A DNA stretch of 64,000 nt from Caballeronia insecticola (lineage in GTDB: Bacteria > Pseudomonadota > Gammaproteobacteria > Burkholderiales > Burkholderiaceae). The notes below the pieces were generated by a model. The model was given only the letters and a program-made list of their open reading frames with translations, did not search any database and was not told the origin of the DNA. Location: contig NC_021287.1 in the NCBI RefSeq assembly GCF_000402035.1, positions 2,949,411 through 3,013,410 on the forward strand. Direction: 5' to 3'. The position numbers and the translations under genes are program-made. Positions within the stretch are counted from its first letter, which is position 1. The number at the start of each line of letters is the position of its first letter. Shown piece by piece: positions 26,584 to 35,920 of the stretch.

Positions 26584-27807
26584 CTAAATCTTGAGGCGCT
26601 TGAGAATTTTCGGCCCGATGAGCGTGATCGCCGCGCAGCACGCCGCGACGACGCACAGGCCGATCGGCAGATTGCTGATCTGCGCGACGCCGCCGATCAG
26701 CACCGGCCCGAGCAGCAAACCGAAGTACGCGAGGCCCGCGACCTGCGCGAGACCTTCAGCCGCCGTCACGCCTTCGACGCGCGCCGCCGCCGCGAACAGC
26801 ACCGGCATCATGTTCGCGAGACCGAGGCCCATCAACGTGAAGCCGGTCATCGTGACGATGGTGTTGGGCACGACGAGCGCCATCACCATGCCGATGAACG
26901 CGAGTCCCGCGCTGCCGAAAATCAGCTGCGGCGCGCCGAAACGCGCGCGCACCGCGTCGCCGCCGAAGCGCCCGGCCGCCATGCCGCCGGAGAACGCGGC
27001 GTAGGCGGCGCTCGACACCGAAGGCGACGCCTCGACGATATCGCGCATATACACCGTGGCCCAGTCGTACATCGCGCCCTCGGCGATCAGCGCGACGAGC
27101 GCCAGTCCGCCGAGCGCCCACAGCGCGCCCGAACGCCAGCGATTCGACGACGACGCCTTCGCGTGTTCATCGTGATGCGGCACGTGCGGCAGCACGGCGG
27201 GCATCGACACGAGCAGGACCACGAGACTCACGCCCGAGGCGAGCGCGAGATGCGCCGCCGGCGCGAGTCCGTGCGCGAGCAGCGCGCCGCCCGCCGCCGC
27301 ACCGGCCATGCCGCCGATGCTGAACATGCCATGCAGCGACGACATGATCGGCTTGCCCAGTGCCTGCTCGACGGCGCTCGCCTCGGCGTTCATCGCAACG
27401 TCGAGTGTGGCCATGCCGAAGCCGAACACCGCGAGCACGACAAGCAGCATCCAGAAATGAGGCGTCACGAGAATCAGCGCACCGCAGATCATCATGGTGA
27501 TGCCGCCCGCCATGCACGCGGTGCGCGTGCCGGCGCGCGCGATCCACGATCCGGTGGTGAGCATGGCGAAGATCGAGCCGCCCGCGACCGCGAGCAGCGC
27601 GAACGACAGCATGCCCGGGCTCAGCGCGAACTTGTCGCGCACGGTCGGCACGTGCACGCCCCACGAGGCGTACATCATGCCCGCGATGAAAAAGACGGCC
27701 ATCGTCGCGTAACGCGCACGGGCGCGGGTAGCGTGCGGAAGGCTGCGATGCAGTGCGAGCGTCGGATTGGGCTCGCAGGCGGAGGAGGCGGTAGTGGAGT
27801 CGGACAC
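26584..27807 (-). CDS. MFS transporter
   Basis: This transporter of about 407 residues has twelve predicted helices, the first being ATMAVFFIAGMMYASWGVHVP. The RDKFALSPGMLSFALL and AAGRFGGDAVRARFG segments resemble the YbjJ/FucP-like sugar or drug transporter branch. The start is uncertain: I use the GTG codon before SDSTTASSA because the upstream in-frame sequence (to 27915) looks non-coding. It ends 13 bases from the livK terminator. Substrate unknown. Confidence 0.82.
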   Translation of the reverse strand: MSDSTTASSACEPNPTLALHRSLPHATRARARYATMAVFFIAGMMYASWGVHVPTVRDKFALSPGMLSFALLAVAGGSIFAMLTTGSWIARAGTRTACMAGGITMMICGALILVTPHFWMLLVVLAVFGFGMATLDVAMNAEASAVEQALGKPIMSSLHGMFSIGGMAGAAAGGALLAHGLAPAAHLALASGVSLVVLLVSMPAVLPHVPHHDEHAKASSSNRWRSGALWALGGLALVALIAEGAMYDWATVYMRDIVEASPSVSSAAYAAFSGGMAAGRFGGDAVRARFGAPQLIFGSAGLAFIGMVMALVVPNTIVTMTGFTLMGLGLANMMPVLFAAAARVEGVTAAEGLAQVAGLAYFGLLLGPVLIGGVAQISNLPIGLCVVAACCAAITLIGPKILKRLKI

Positions 27808-27961
27808 GGAAAAGCCGTTCGGGAGATTGCGCGAAACGAGAGGCAAATGAAGATGATGCCGCCGCACGCGAAGATTTTCGATTCTATCGAACGGCCAGGA
27901 GACACGCTCGATCACGCTGCATTAACATCATCCGACCTGATTGCCGTCGCCCGGAGCCGCG

Positions 27962-28627
27962 ATGAATATCCCGCCGCAAGCACCGCTACATCTTTTGCAC
28001 CGTGTGGCGGAAGGCACGCTCGCCACGCATTCGCGCGAGCCGAGCGGATTTCCTTATCCGACGGCGCTTCCATTTGCGCTGACCGCGAATCACATGCCGA
28101 TGTTGCTCGTCAGCCATCTTGCCGAACACACGCGCAATCTGCAGGCCGACCCGCGCGCGGGCTTTCTGGTTGCGCATCCGGCGGAGGGCGGCGTGTTGGA
28201 GGGACAGCGTCTGACCATGCTCGGACATTTCGCGCCTGCGTCGGCGCAGGACAGCGTGCCTTTGGCGCGGCGTTATCTGCGTTATCACCCGGAAGCCGGA
28301 CGATATCTCGAATTGGGCGATTTCTCTTTCTGGGTGATGTCGCTCACGCGCATGCGTTATATCGGCGGATTCGGTGCGATGGGCTGGCTCGCGGGCCCGG
28401 ATCTCGAATCGCTGGAGCCGCTCTCGTACGACGAAGAGCTTTTGCTATGCGAATATTCTGAAAAATATCCCGGGCGCCCCGCGAATCTCAAATTATTGGG
28501 GATAGACCGATATGGCGTCGATTTGCTGCATGAAGGCAGGCGCAATCGTTTCACATTCGATAAGCCCAAACTGTCGACGGAAGAATTGAGGGCTGCGCTT
28601 ATCGATTGCTTTGAAAGACAGCGTTGA
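27962..28627 (+). CDS. HugZ-like pyridoxamine 5'-phosphate oxidase-fold protein
   Basis: The 221-residue protein has an N-terminal split-barrel FMN-binding-like domain (LHLLHRVAEGTLATHS, LVSHLAEHTRNLQADPRAGFLV) and a C-terminal DUF2470-type domain (YSEKYPGRPANLKLLGIDRYGVDL). This arrangement is found in HugZ haem oxygenases and related proteins. Whether it degrades haem cannot be told. The start is the ATG after the GCGATG context at 27962. Confidence 0.82.
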   Translation: MNIPPQAPLHLLHRVAEGTLATHSREPSGFPYPTALPFALTANHMPMLLVSHLAEHTRNLQADPRAGFLVAHPAEGGVLEGQRLTMLGHFAPASAQDSVPLARRYLRYHPEAGRYLELGDFSFWVMSLTRMRYIGGFGAMGWLAGPDLESLEPLSYDEELLLCEYSEKYPGRPANLKLLGIDRYGVDLLHEGRRNRFTFDKPKLSTEELRAALIDCFERQR

Positions 28628-28992
28628 GGTTGGCTCGCGCGCCGAATAAGCCTGTTGCGTCCCGAATTACCTTGAATTAGGCCGCCGCGCAAAGCGGGGC
28701 CGAAGTTGCCATTCTATGAAACGTTGCGGCGTAGAATTTTGCGTTTTTCCCATCCTATGCCAACCCCGACGTCGAGTTTGCGAATGAACGATGTCTTTCG
28801 GCCAGAATGGTCGCCCTTTGTCCTCGGATTATCGGAAAATGTTACGAAGAAAGCCCCAATGCTTTAATTACGTGGCAATACGCACATGCCCATATAATTG
28901 GAACTGTGTTAATCTGCGTGCCAGTCCGAGGCTATACTGAAATAGCAAGCGAGCGGCGACTCGCAATTCAGCAAACCACATAGGGAATTGCC
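28628..28992 (+). promoter_or_regulatory. AT-rich upstream region of the H-NS gene
   Basis: A 365-base stretch with no gene. A TATACT at 28933-28938 with TTAATC at 28909-28914 is a plausible sigma-70 promoter about 55 bases before the start codon. The AT-rich content is typical of autoregulated hns genes. Confidence 0.5.
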
Positions 28993-29295
28993 ATGCCTTC
29001 TTACAAAGAACTCCTCGCGCAGCGCGAGTCTCTCGAACGCCAGATTGAAGAAGCGAAGTCGCGTGAATACGCGGAAGTGCTTAATGAGATCAAGCAGAAA
29101 ATGGCCGACTACGGCATCTCGCTTCAGGAACTCTCAAGCGGCCGAAGCGCGAAAGCGTCAAAGGCATCGCGCAGCCGTTCGGGCGTAGCCCCGAAATACC
29201 GCGACCCCGACAGCGGCAGCACCTGGTCGGGTCGCGGAAAGCCGCCGAAGTGGATTGCCGGACAAGATCGCGACAGCTTTCTGATCAGCCGGTAA
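28993..29295 (+). CDS. H-NS family nucleoid-associated protein
   Basis: The 100-residue protein has an N-terminal coiled-coil dimerisation domain (KELLAQRESLERQIEEAKS), a Ser/Arg/Lys-rich linker and the C-terminal DNA-binding motif YRDPDSGSTWSGRGKPPKWI, matching the family core. It silences AT-rich, often foreign DNA. It is a single-gene unit with a strong terminator and could repress the island found further right; that link is inference. Confidence 0.92.
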   Translation: MPSYKELLAQRESLERQIEEAKSREYAEVLNEIKQKMADYGISLQELSSGRSAKASKASRSRSGVAPKYRDPDSGSTWSGRGKPPKWIAGQDRDSFLISR

Positions 29296-29321
29296 GTCGG
29301 TACCGAATTCGTATTGAAAAG

Positions 29322-29347
29322 GCCGCGTCCTCAGACGCGGCTTTTTT
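29322..29347 (+). terminator. Rho-independent terminator of the H-NS gene
   Basis: Eight-base perfect stem GCCGCGTC/GACGCGGC, loop CTCA, then six T residues. Confidence 0.92.
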
Positions 29348-29504
29348 ACTTTGCACGCCTGCTCTTCGTTTTGAAAGCTTGTGATGGGCGTCAAAGTGTC
29401 GCATTGTGAAATGTCTGATTTAAAAGGTCTAACTCTGATTTCCCGCAGCAGAACACGCTTCGCGGTCAATTGGGCAGCGGTAACAATGGTCCGAGGCATA
29501 TTAC

Positions 29505-30674
29505 ATGTCGCTTTCCACGACACGTGTAGCGGAGAAACAGGAGGTCGCGCGCAAAACCACCTGGACGAGCATTGCACTTAATAGCGTACTGACTGCCGCA
29601 CAACTGATCGTCGGCTCGGTTGCGCATTCGCAGGCGCTCATCGCCGACGGCATTCACTCGCTCGCGGATATCGTGTCGGATTTTATTGTGCTGATCGCGA
29701 ACCGGCAGGCGGCCGTCGCGCCCGACCTCGACCATAACTATGGCCACAACCGTTACGAAAACGTCGCGTCGTTATTCCTCGGCGGATTGTTGATCGCGGT
29801 AGGCGTGGGAATGTTGTGGCGCGCGGGCACGCGAATCATGAAACTTCAGGATATTCCAAGCGTACATGTCGCCGCGCTCGGGGTCGCGATAATCGTGCTC
29901 GTTTCGAAGGAAGCGCTTTTTCGCTATATGCTGCGTGCCGCGGAACGGGTTCGATCCGCGATGCTGGTCGCAAACGCATGGCATGCGCGTTCGGATGCGG
30001 CTTCTTCGCTTGTCGTCGCACTCGGGATAATCGGCAGCCTGGCGGGATTTCGAATTCTGGACCCGATCGCTGCGGCGCTCGTCGGTTTTATGATCGGAAA
30101 AATGGGTTGGACGTTTGCGTGGGATGCATTACAGGACCTTTCAGATCGCGCACTCGATCAGACGACCACCGAAAATCTGCGCGGCATTTTGCTGAACACA
30201 CCCGGCGTTCGCGAAGTCCACGAATTGCGCACGCGGAAAATGGGCGATCTCGCCCTCGTCGATGCACACATTCTCGTCGATCCCCGAATTTCGGTTTCTG
30301 AGGGGCATTTCATCGCCGAATCGGCGCGTGCGCGGACGCTGGCCGATCCGCGCGTCCTCGACGCACTGATTCACGTCGATCCGGAAAGCGACGAACTCAA
30401 TCCGTTGCCGGGCTCTTTTCCGCTGCGGCCCACCGTGAGTGATGCCATTCGAGACGCATTCGCGCGCCAGGGTTTATCGGTCGAGGCGCTGAATCTGCAT
30501 TATCTGAGTAGCGGTTTCGACGTCGATGTCGTGTTGCCGGCGTCGAATGCGCGCGATGCAGCGGCGCAGCTGAAGGCAATCGACTTCGACGCGCTCAAGC
30601 GCCGCATTGGCGCGCGCGCGATTCGCGTGACGCAGGCGCTCGACGCTGCATCGCTGGGCGAACCGCCGCGCTGA
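29505..30674 (+). CDS. Cation diffusion facilitator family transporter
   Basis: The 389-residue protein has six predicted membrane helices with the metal-site motif HSLAD (ALIADGIHSLADIVSDF) in the second and HARSDAASS in the fifth, as in zinc/iron/manganese CDF exporters, followed by a cytoplasmic ZT-dimer domain (ENLRGILLNTPGVREVHEL). The C-terminus is longer than usual, adding a second ferredoxin-like segment after about residue 300. It should export a divalent metal with proton antiport; the metal is unknown. Confidence 0.9.
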   Translation: MSLSTTRVAEKQEVARKTTWTSIALNSVLTAAQLIVGSVAHSQALIADGIHSLADIVSDFIVLIANRQAAVAPDLDHNYGHNRYENVASLFLGGLLIAVGVGMLWRAGTRIMKLQDIPSVHVAALGVAIIVLVSKEALFRYMLRAAERVRSAMLVANAWHARSDAASSLVVALGIIGSLAGFRILDPIAAALVGFMIGKMGWTFAWDALQDLSDRALDQTTTENLRGILLNTPGVREVHELRTRKMGDLALVDAHILVDPRISVSEGHFIAESARARTLADPRVLDALIHVDPESDELNPLPGSFPLRPTVSDAIRDAFARQGLSVEALNLHYLSSGFDVDVVLPASNARDAAAQLKAIDFDALKRRIGARAIRVTQALDAASLGEPPR

Positions 30675-30683
30675 ACCGGCGTT

Positions 30684-31154
30684 TTAGAGCGGCAATTGCG
30701 TATCGAACTTGATTTCGCGCAGCACGACGCTCGTGCGCACCTGCGCCACCGCTGGAATCTTGAAGATGCGATCGTGCAGAAATGCGTCGTATGCCTTGAT
30801 GTCCGGCGCGACGATTTTGAGGATGTAGTCGGACTCGCCCGTCGTGCTGTAGCACTCGGTGACTTCCGGACACGTGGCGATCTCGCGTTCGAATTGCTCG
30901 ACGCCGCCTTCGGTGTGCCGCGTCAAATGGATATGCGCGAGTGCGCAGACGTGCAGGCCGAGTTTCTCGCGGTCGAGCAGCGCGGTATAGCGCTGAATCA
31001 CGCCCGACTGCTCCATGTCCTTGATGCGACGCCAGCACGGCGTGCTCGACAGGCCGACCTGATCCGAGATTTCCTGAACGGAGCGGCGGGCGTCCAGTTG
31101 CAGAAGACGCAAGATTTTTTGTGAAAATGTATCGAGAGTCAACTGCGCCTCCAT
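30684..31154 (-). CDS. Lrp/AsnC family transcriptional regulator
   Basis: The 156-residue regulator has an N-terminal winged-helix (DTFSQKILRLLQLDARRSVQEISDQVGLSSTPCWRRI) region within residues 5-60 and a C-terminal RAM ligand-binding domain (VTECYSTTGESDYILKIVAPD). It probably binds an amino acid. I start at the ATG before EAQLTLDTF, as the domain begins there; the frame remains open for 18 more codons. The target operon is unknown. Confidence 0.9.
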   Translation of the reverse strand: MEAQLTLDTFSQKILRLLQLDARRSVQEISDQVGLSSTPCWRRIKDMEQSGVIQRYTALLDREKLGLHVCALAHIHLTRHTEGGVEQFEREIATCPEVTECYSTTGESDYILKIVAPDIKAYDAFLHDRIFKIPAVAQVRTSVVLREIKFDTQLPL

Positions 31155-31237
31155 TCGGTCGCGATCTGACTCTAATGGTAGAGGCGCCGGAAAAGAAACG
31201 CAATGCAATGCGCCCGCACTGAGGGAGTTTCCCTAAG

Positions 31238-31873
31238 TCATTGGCCTGACTGCGAGTTTTTACCTTCGACGTCGTCGCCGGTTCCGGTCGCCTGCTGCGC
31301 CGATGCGGCTTGCGACGCCCGCAGTTCCGCCAGCATGTTGCAGAAGAGCGCGCCTTGCTCGATGGCATCGTCGAGCGCGACGTGCGTGTGCGGCAGTTCA
31401 TCGAACCAGTGCTTCGGCAGGCGCGGCTTGATCGCCTTGCGATAGGGCAGGCCGGTCATCGCGAAGGCGAGCGTCTTGATGTCGAGCGCGGACCACGAAA
31501 ACGGGCAGCGTCCGGCAAAACGCATCATGTACCAGAACATATAGGTGAAGTCGAAGCCCGCCGGATAGGCGACGAACACGGGCTTCCCCGGCAGCGCCTC
31601 CACCCATTCGACATAGGCCTGCAGCGCGGCTTCCGGCTGCTGCAAATCTTTGCGGCACGCGGTCCACGCGTCGGGTTGCGTCTTCCACCACGCGGCCTGC
31701 ACCGGATGAGGCGCCGCGCCTTCGAGCGTCTCCAGATTTGCCGAGAACGTGGCGATGAGCTGCTTGTCGGCCGTGAACGCCGCCGACGCGAAGCTCAGCA
31801 TCGAATGCGGCCCGGGAATCGGGCCATCGGCTTCGACGTCGGTGCTGACGTAGATTTCGGGAATCGCGTTCAT
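31238..31873 (-). CDS. 3'-5' exonuclease, DEDD superfamily
   Basis: The 211-residue protein begins with the DEDD motif I as [11 protein letters not shown] (D and E metal ligands), followed by [15 protein letters not shown] (motif II) and [14 protein letters not shown] (motif III). This resembles the RNase T/Rv2179c-like exoribonuclease group. The C-terminal 25 residues are a low-complexity tail. Its start codon overlaps the stop of the upstream MBL gene by four bases, so they form an operon. Substrate RNA or DNA is not known. Confidence 0.82.
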   Translation of the reverse strand: MNAIPEIYVSTDVEADGPIPGPHSMLSFASAAFTADKQLIATFSANLETLEGAAPHPVQAAWWKTQPDAWTACRKDLQQPEAALQAYVEWVEALPGKPVFVAYPAGFDFTYMFWYMMRFAGRCPFSWSALDIKTLAFAMTGLPYRKAIKPRLPKHWFDELPHTHVALDDAIEQGALFCNMLAELRASQAASAQQATGTGDDVEGKNSQSGQ

Positions 31874-32514
31874 GCCGTCACTCCGTCGCCGACGTACGGA
31901 TTGGTGCGACGCTCTTCGCCGAACGTCGATGCAGGGCCGTGACCGGGCACGAAGGTGACGTCATCGCCGAGCGGCCAGAGCTTTTCGCGGATCGAGCGGA
32001 CGAGGTCCGCATGATTGCCGCGCGGAAAATCGGTACGGCCGATGGAGCCGGCGAACAGCACGTCACCGACGAACGCAACTTCGTGCTTGCGGCTGAAGAA
32101 GATGACATGCCCGGGCGTGTGGCCGGGGCAGAAGCGGACTTCCATGGTTTCGTCGCCGAACTGCACGGTGTCGCCCTCGTCGAGCCAGCGTTCGGGCGTA
32201 AAGGCCTCGGCGTTCGCAAAGCCGAATCGTTCGGTTTGTGCGGGCAGTTGATCGATCCAGAACGCGTCTTCCCGATGCGGTCCCTCTATAGGAATGCCGT
32301 AGTGGTTCGCGAGCGCCTTCGCGCCGCCGCAGTGATCGAGATGGCCGTGCGTCAGAAGAATTTTTTCGACGGACACGCCCTGCCGCTCGACCTCCGCGAT
32401 GATGCGCTCGATATCGCCGCCCGGATCGACGACCGCCGCGCGTTGAGTCGCCTCGCAGATGACGATGGAGCAGTTCTGCTGGAAGGGCGTCACGGGAACG
32501 AGAATGACTTTCAT
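31870..32514 (-). CDS. MBL-fold metallo-hydrolase, YcbL/glyoxalase-II-like
   Basis: The 214-residue protein has the metal motif HGHLDHCGG (THxHxDH) near residue 55, a later histidine in [11 protein letters not shown] in [17 protein letters not shown] and the final metal ligand H in VPGHGPAST. This set matches YcbL-type hydrolases, single-domain relatives of glyoxalase II that act on S-lactoylglutathione-like thioesters. It is the first gene of a two-gene operon with the exonuclease. Confidence 0.88.
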   Translation of the reverse strand: MKVILVPVTPFQQNCSIVICEATQRAAVVDPGGDIERIIAEVERQGVSVEKILLTHGHLDHCGGAKALANHYGIPIEGPHREDAFWIDQLPAQTERFGFANAEAFTPERWLDEGDTVQFGDETMEVRFCPGHTPGHVIFFSRKHEVAFVGDVLFAGSIGRTDFPRGNHADLVRSIREKLWPLGDDVTFVPGHGPASTFGEERRTNPYVGDGVTA

Positions 32515-33176
32515 ATGACTGTCGTCGGTGCAGGCGGCCTGTAAAAACGCTCATTGTACCGGTGCCAAATCAGTCGCGAGACGGCGCTTTTCGGGGCTCG
32601 GAAAGCAGCGAAAAGCGGCAATTCTTACGCTCATAGCGAAAATCAATGACTGTTTGCACAGTTCGACGAGTCGGACCCACGTTTTTTTGTATAATGGCAC
32701 TACTTGTGCATGGAGTGAACCATGCCGTCAATGGGCGAAGGTCGAAACGCTAGTGCGTTTTTACAATCGCCATCAGTACGCTGTTGGGGGCCAAAAGCCT
32801 CGCAATTGCAACTCAAGCACCTTCAGTAGGTGCACACGTCTTGTCCGGCCAGACGCCGCGCGTCTGTCAGATGACTTTTGCAGTCATCAAGCCGGATGGG
32901 GCCTACGCCGCCGTTCCTGCGCCTGTATTCGAATTTCTGCGCACGAATGTGATGCCACGTTCGATGGCGGCATGTGGGGTCTGGTCAGGCTGCCGGGGAC
33001 AGGTTGCGCCAGACGTGAACAATAACCGGGCATTTGCGGCACGAGCACGCCGCGTCCGAGCAAGGCTTGCCGTTCGCTAGATCGAGCGGCGTTGTGCTTT
33101 GTGCGGATAAAGCCTCGAGCAGCCTTGCGCGCGCCGACCAGCGCTGCGCGGCCGCTCCTTTATCGTTGGAAAACCT
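32515..33176 (+). other. 662-base region without a recognisable long gene; promoter and possible small transcript
   Basis: The stretch is less GC-rich than its neighbours. It holds a run of seven T residues followed by a perfect TATAAT (32690-32695), then a 35-codon frame with a GGAG ribosome-binding site (separate entry). Several overlapping longer frames lack protein character. It lies before rlpA and could hold a small RNA or a leader; I cannot assign a known RNA family. Confidence 0.4.
32722..32829 (+). CDS. Possible 35-residue peptide upstream of rlpA
   Basis: The frame starts MPSMGEGRNASAFLQSP, ends QLQLKHLQ and is preceded by GGAG seven bases before the ATG and a TATAAT 27 bases before the ATG. 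This close promoter-SD-ATG order is the only support. No homologue is recognised. It could be a leader peptide, a small protein or chance. Confidence 0.3.
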   Translation: MPSMGEGRNASAFLQSPSVRCWGPKASQLQLKHLQ

Positions 33177-33785
33177 ATGAAAGCTCGATTCATTCGACAT
33201 GTCGGGAGCCTGCTAGCAGTTGGGGTGCTGGCGGGTTGCGCCGCGCCGGGTTCGGGCGATGTCGCATCCAATCCTCAGACAACAACCACAGTCAGCACGA
33301 GCAATGCCCGCTCGATGGCGCCGCTCGCCTTCGACTCGCATCTCTCCGCTGTTCCCGCCGACAGGCCCGCTCAGCCGGCCCAGTCGCTGTCGGACGCCGA
33401 GCCGATCACGGCCGGTCCGAACATCGGCAACTTCGAACAGAACGGCAAGGCGTCGTGGTACGGCCGCATGTTCCATGGCCGCAAGACCGCGAGCGGCGAG
33501 AAGTTCAACATGAACGCGATGACCGCGGCGCACCGCACGCTGCCGCTCGCGTCGTGGGTGCGCGTGACGAACGAGGCGAACCACAAGACCGTGGTCGTGA
33601 AGATCAACGACCGTGGTCCGTATGTGCGCGGCCGCGTGATCGATCTCTCGTATGCCGCTGCGGCCGTGCTCGGCATGCGCGGAGCCGGCACGCAGAAGGT
33701 GAAGATCGAAGGTCTCACGCAGCAGGAAGCGCGTGCGGCGCGCGAAGAGCAGGCTCAATCGCTCGCCGACGACAACGTGAACTGA
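33177..33785 (+). CDS. rlpA: RlpA family septal ring lytic transglycosylase, lipoprotein
   Basis: The 202-residue precursor has a lipoprotein signal with lipobox LAGC (C21), a Thr/Ser/Pro-rich linker, and a double-psi beta-barrel domain (about residues 87-185) starting KASWYGRMFHGRKTASGEKF and containing the catalytic-site segment KINDRGPYVRGRVIDLS. RlpA cleaves peptidoglycan lacking stem peptides at the division septum. The usual C-terminal SPOR domain is absent; the protein ends soon after the barrel in a Glu/Ala-rich tail, so septal targeting through SPOR is not expected. Confidence 0.9.
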   Translation: MKARFIRHVGSLLAVGVLAGCAAPGSGDVASNPQTTTTVSTSNARSMAPLAFDSHLSAVPADRPAQPAQSLSDAEPITAGPNIGNFEQNGKASWYGRMFHGRKTASGEKFNMNAMTAAHRTLPLASWVRVTNEANHKTVVVKINDRGPYVRGRVIDLSYAAAAVLGMRGAGTQKVKIEGLTQQEARAAREEQAQSLADDNVN

Positions 33786-33812
33786 TCTCACGCTGCATGT
33801 CGCAGAACCAGG

Positions 33813-33839
33813 ACGGGCCGTCTCGCGACGGCCCGTTTT
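33813..33839. terminator. Terminator between rlpA and rsmI
   Basis: Ten-base perfect stem ACGGGCCGTC/GACGGCCCGT with loop TCGC and a T-rich tail, between convergent genes. Confidence 0.88.
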
Positions 33840-34781
33840 CTATTCCGCTTGCGCTTCCGAATCGTCGTCGTGTTTTTCGTCGCGCTTGCCGAGCTTGAGC
33901 GCGCGTTCATAGAGCACGTTGCGCGATGCGCCCGTCAACGTCGCGGCGATGCGCGCCGCACTCTTCACCGACAACTCTTCCAGCAGCGTCGCGAGCAGCG
34001 CATCGTGCGCGTCGTCGGCTTGCTGCGCTTCGGGCGCGCCTTCCACGACCAGCACAAATTCCCCGCGCTGACGATTCGCATCGGCTTCGAGCCACGTTGG
34101 CCCTTCGGCCAGGGTGCAGCGATGCAGGCTCTCATGTAACTTCGTCAATTCGCGGGCGATCAACATTTGCCGCTCGCCGCCGAAAGCATCGGCGAGTGCG
34201 CGCGTCGTCTCGACAATGCGATGCGGCGCTTCGTAGAACACCAGCGCCATCGGATGATTCGCGAGCGTGCGCAAGTGCGTCGCGCGTTGCTTCGCCTTTG
34301 TGGGCAGAAAGCCGATGAACGAAAAGCCGCTCACCCATGCGCCCGCCGCGCTCAGCGCCGTGGTGAGCGCGCACGCGCCCGGCAGCGGAATGACGGGCAG
34401 GCCCGCGTCGCGCACGGCATCGACGAGACGCGCGCCGGGATCGGAAATGCCGGGCGTGCCCGCATCCGACACGCACGCAATGCGCTCGCCGTTTTGCAGA
34501 TGCCCGATCACGCGCTCGGCGGCGCTCTTTTCGTTGTGCTCGTGTACCGCGATCGAAGGCTTCGAGATGCCGTAGCGCGCGAGCAGTTGCGAGGTGTTGC
34601 GCGTGTCTTCGGCGGCGATGCGGTCCACGAGTGCGAGCACGTGCAGCGCGCGCAATGTGATGTCCGCGACATTGCCGATGGGCGTCGCGACGACATACAG
34701 CGCGCCCGTCGGATAGTTCTGCCCGTCGGCGAGTTCGGAGAGCTGAAGCATGGGCGCGGGCGTCGAGAGAAAGGACGTCAT
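33840..34781 (-). CDS. rsmI: 16S rRNA (cytidine(1402)-2'-O)-methyltransferase
   Basis: The 313-residue enzyme 2'-O-methylates C1402 of 16S rRNA in the decoding centre. Visible marks of the YraL/RsmI tetrapyrrole-methylase fold are [38 protein letters not shown] and [16 protein letters not shown]. The start is taken at the ATG 16 residues before the glycine/proline-rich start of the fold; the open frame goes on to 35285 in basic, non-coding-like sequence. It is divergent from yraN with a 50-base gap. Confidence 0.93.
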   Translation of the reverse strand: MTSFLSTPAPMLQLSELADGQNYPTGALYVVATPIGNVADITLRALHVLALVDRIAAEDTRNTSQLLARYGISKPSIAVHEHNEKSAAERVIGHLQNGERIACVSDAGTPGISDPGARLVDAVRDAGLPVIPLPGACALTTALSAAGAWVSGFSFIGFLPTKAKQRATHLRTLANHPMALVFYEAPHRIVETTRALADAFGGERQMLIARELTKLHESLHRCTLAEGPTWLEADANRQRGEFVLVVEGAPEAQQADDAHDALLATLLEELSVKSAARIAATLTGASRNVLYERALKLGKRDEKHDDDSEAQAE

Positions 34782-34831
34782 TTTGCCACGCGCGAACGCC
34801 GTGGTCCGTCGACAACTTTTATGGAGAAGCC

Positions 34832-35185
34832 GTGTCCAAACCGCTCGGCGATGCATTCGAAGCGCGCGCGCTCGAGTTTTTGCGGCGACGGCGTCTGCGT
34901 CTCGTCGCGCGCAACGTGACGTGCCGCGGCGGCGAGATCGATCTCGTGATGATCGATGAACGCGGCGCGCTGGTGTTCGTCGAAGTGAGGGCGCGCAGCG
35001 GCAGACAGTTTGCGAACGCGGCGGCGAGCATCGATGCGAGAAAGCGCGCGCGGCTCGTGCGGGCCGCGCAGCAATTCCTCGCGACATGGCGTGGTGCGTT
35101 GCCCGCGTGCCGCTTCGATGTCGTGGCGTTCGATGCCGGCCGCATCCAATGGCTGCCCGATGCTTTTCGCGCCGACGAAGCCTGA
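34832..35185 (+). CDS. yraN: UPF0102 family protein YraN
   Basis: The 117-residue protein has the restriction-endonuclease-like UPF0102 core: [28 protein letters not shown] and VFVEVRARS, which supply the D/E-x-K-type motif although here V-E-V-R takes the lysine position. The function is unclear; the family is often beside rsmI and diaA. The start is a GTG with GGAG upstream. Confidence 0.88.
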   Translation: MSKPLGDAFEARALEFLRRRRLRLVARNVTCRGGEIDLVMIDERGALVFVEVRARSGRQFANAAASIDARKRARLVRAAQQFLATWRGALPACRFDVVAFDAGRIQWLPDAFRADEA

Positions 35186-35309
35186 ACGCGCCGCGTGCCG
35201 CATGATGCATGCGGTAAACTGCGCAACAACCTGCGTCCGGACCTTGGCTTCGGGCGCTCACGTCATGGGCCACATAGTGCCGCACGCCGCGGCCGATAAT
35301 CGAGAGTCG

Positions 35310-35897
35310 ATGTCAGTCGAACGTATCCAACAGCATTTCCGCGACAACGCGGCGCTCACACTCGAAGCACTCGACGCGCTGGCGGTCCCGATCGCGGCCG
35401 CCGTCGACACGCTCTTCGGCGCACTGGCCAACGGCTCGAAGATTCTCGTCTGTGGTAACGGCGGATCGGCGGCCGACGCGCAACGTTTCGCCGCGCAACT
35501 GATCGGCCGTTTCGAGCGCGAGCGTCCGGGCTTGCCGGCTATCGCGTTGACTGTCGATACGTCGATCTTGACGGCCATCGGCAACGACTATGCGTTCGAG
35601 CAGATCTTCTCGAACCAGGTGCGCGCGCTGGGTCAGGCGGGCGACGTGTTGCTCGCGATCAGCACGTCGGGCAACTCGGTCAACGTGCTCGCGGCCATTC
35701 AGGAGGCGCACGAACGCGAGATGATCGTGATTGCGCTGTCCGGCAAGGGCGGCGGCGCGCTGTCGGATGTGCTCGCCGACACCGACATTCATATTTGCGT
35801 GCCGTCTGAACGGACGGCGCGTATCCAGGAAGTCCATCTGCTGGCTATTCATTGTCTGTGCGACGGCATCGACGCGATGCTGCTGGGCGACGATTGA
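35310..35897 (+). CDS. diaA: SIS-domain DnaA initiator-associating protein DiaA / phosphoheptose isomerase family
   Basis: The 195-residue protein is a single SIS domain: VCGNGGSAADAQRFAAQL, LTVDTSILTAIGNDY, LLAISTSGNSVNVL and PSERTARIQEVHL. Phosphoheptose isomerase GmhA and DiaA share this fold. The neighbours rsmI, yraN and dolP repeat the E. coli yraL-yraN-diaA-yraP order, which favours DiaA, a tetramer that stimulates DnaA assembly at the origin. A GmhA role cannot be excluded. Confidence 0.85.
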   Translation: MSVERIQQHFRDNAALTLEALDALAVPIAAAVDTLFGALANGSKILVCGNGGSAADAQRFAAQLIGRFERERPGLPAIALTVDTSILTAIGNDYAFEQIFSNQVRALGQAGDVLLAISTSGNSVNVLAAIQEAHEREMIVIALSGKGGGALSDVLADTDIHICVPSERTARIQEVHLLAIHCLCDGIDAMLLGDD

Positions 35898-35920
35898 AAC
35901 TGAAAGGGGGAACGGAGTTG

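Noticed and set aside
32784..33080. A frame containing AVIKPDG, like the start of nucleoside diphosphate kinase
   Set aside because: The similarity is limited to a few residues; the rest lacks the kinase motifs and the length is too short.
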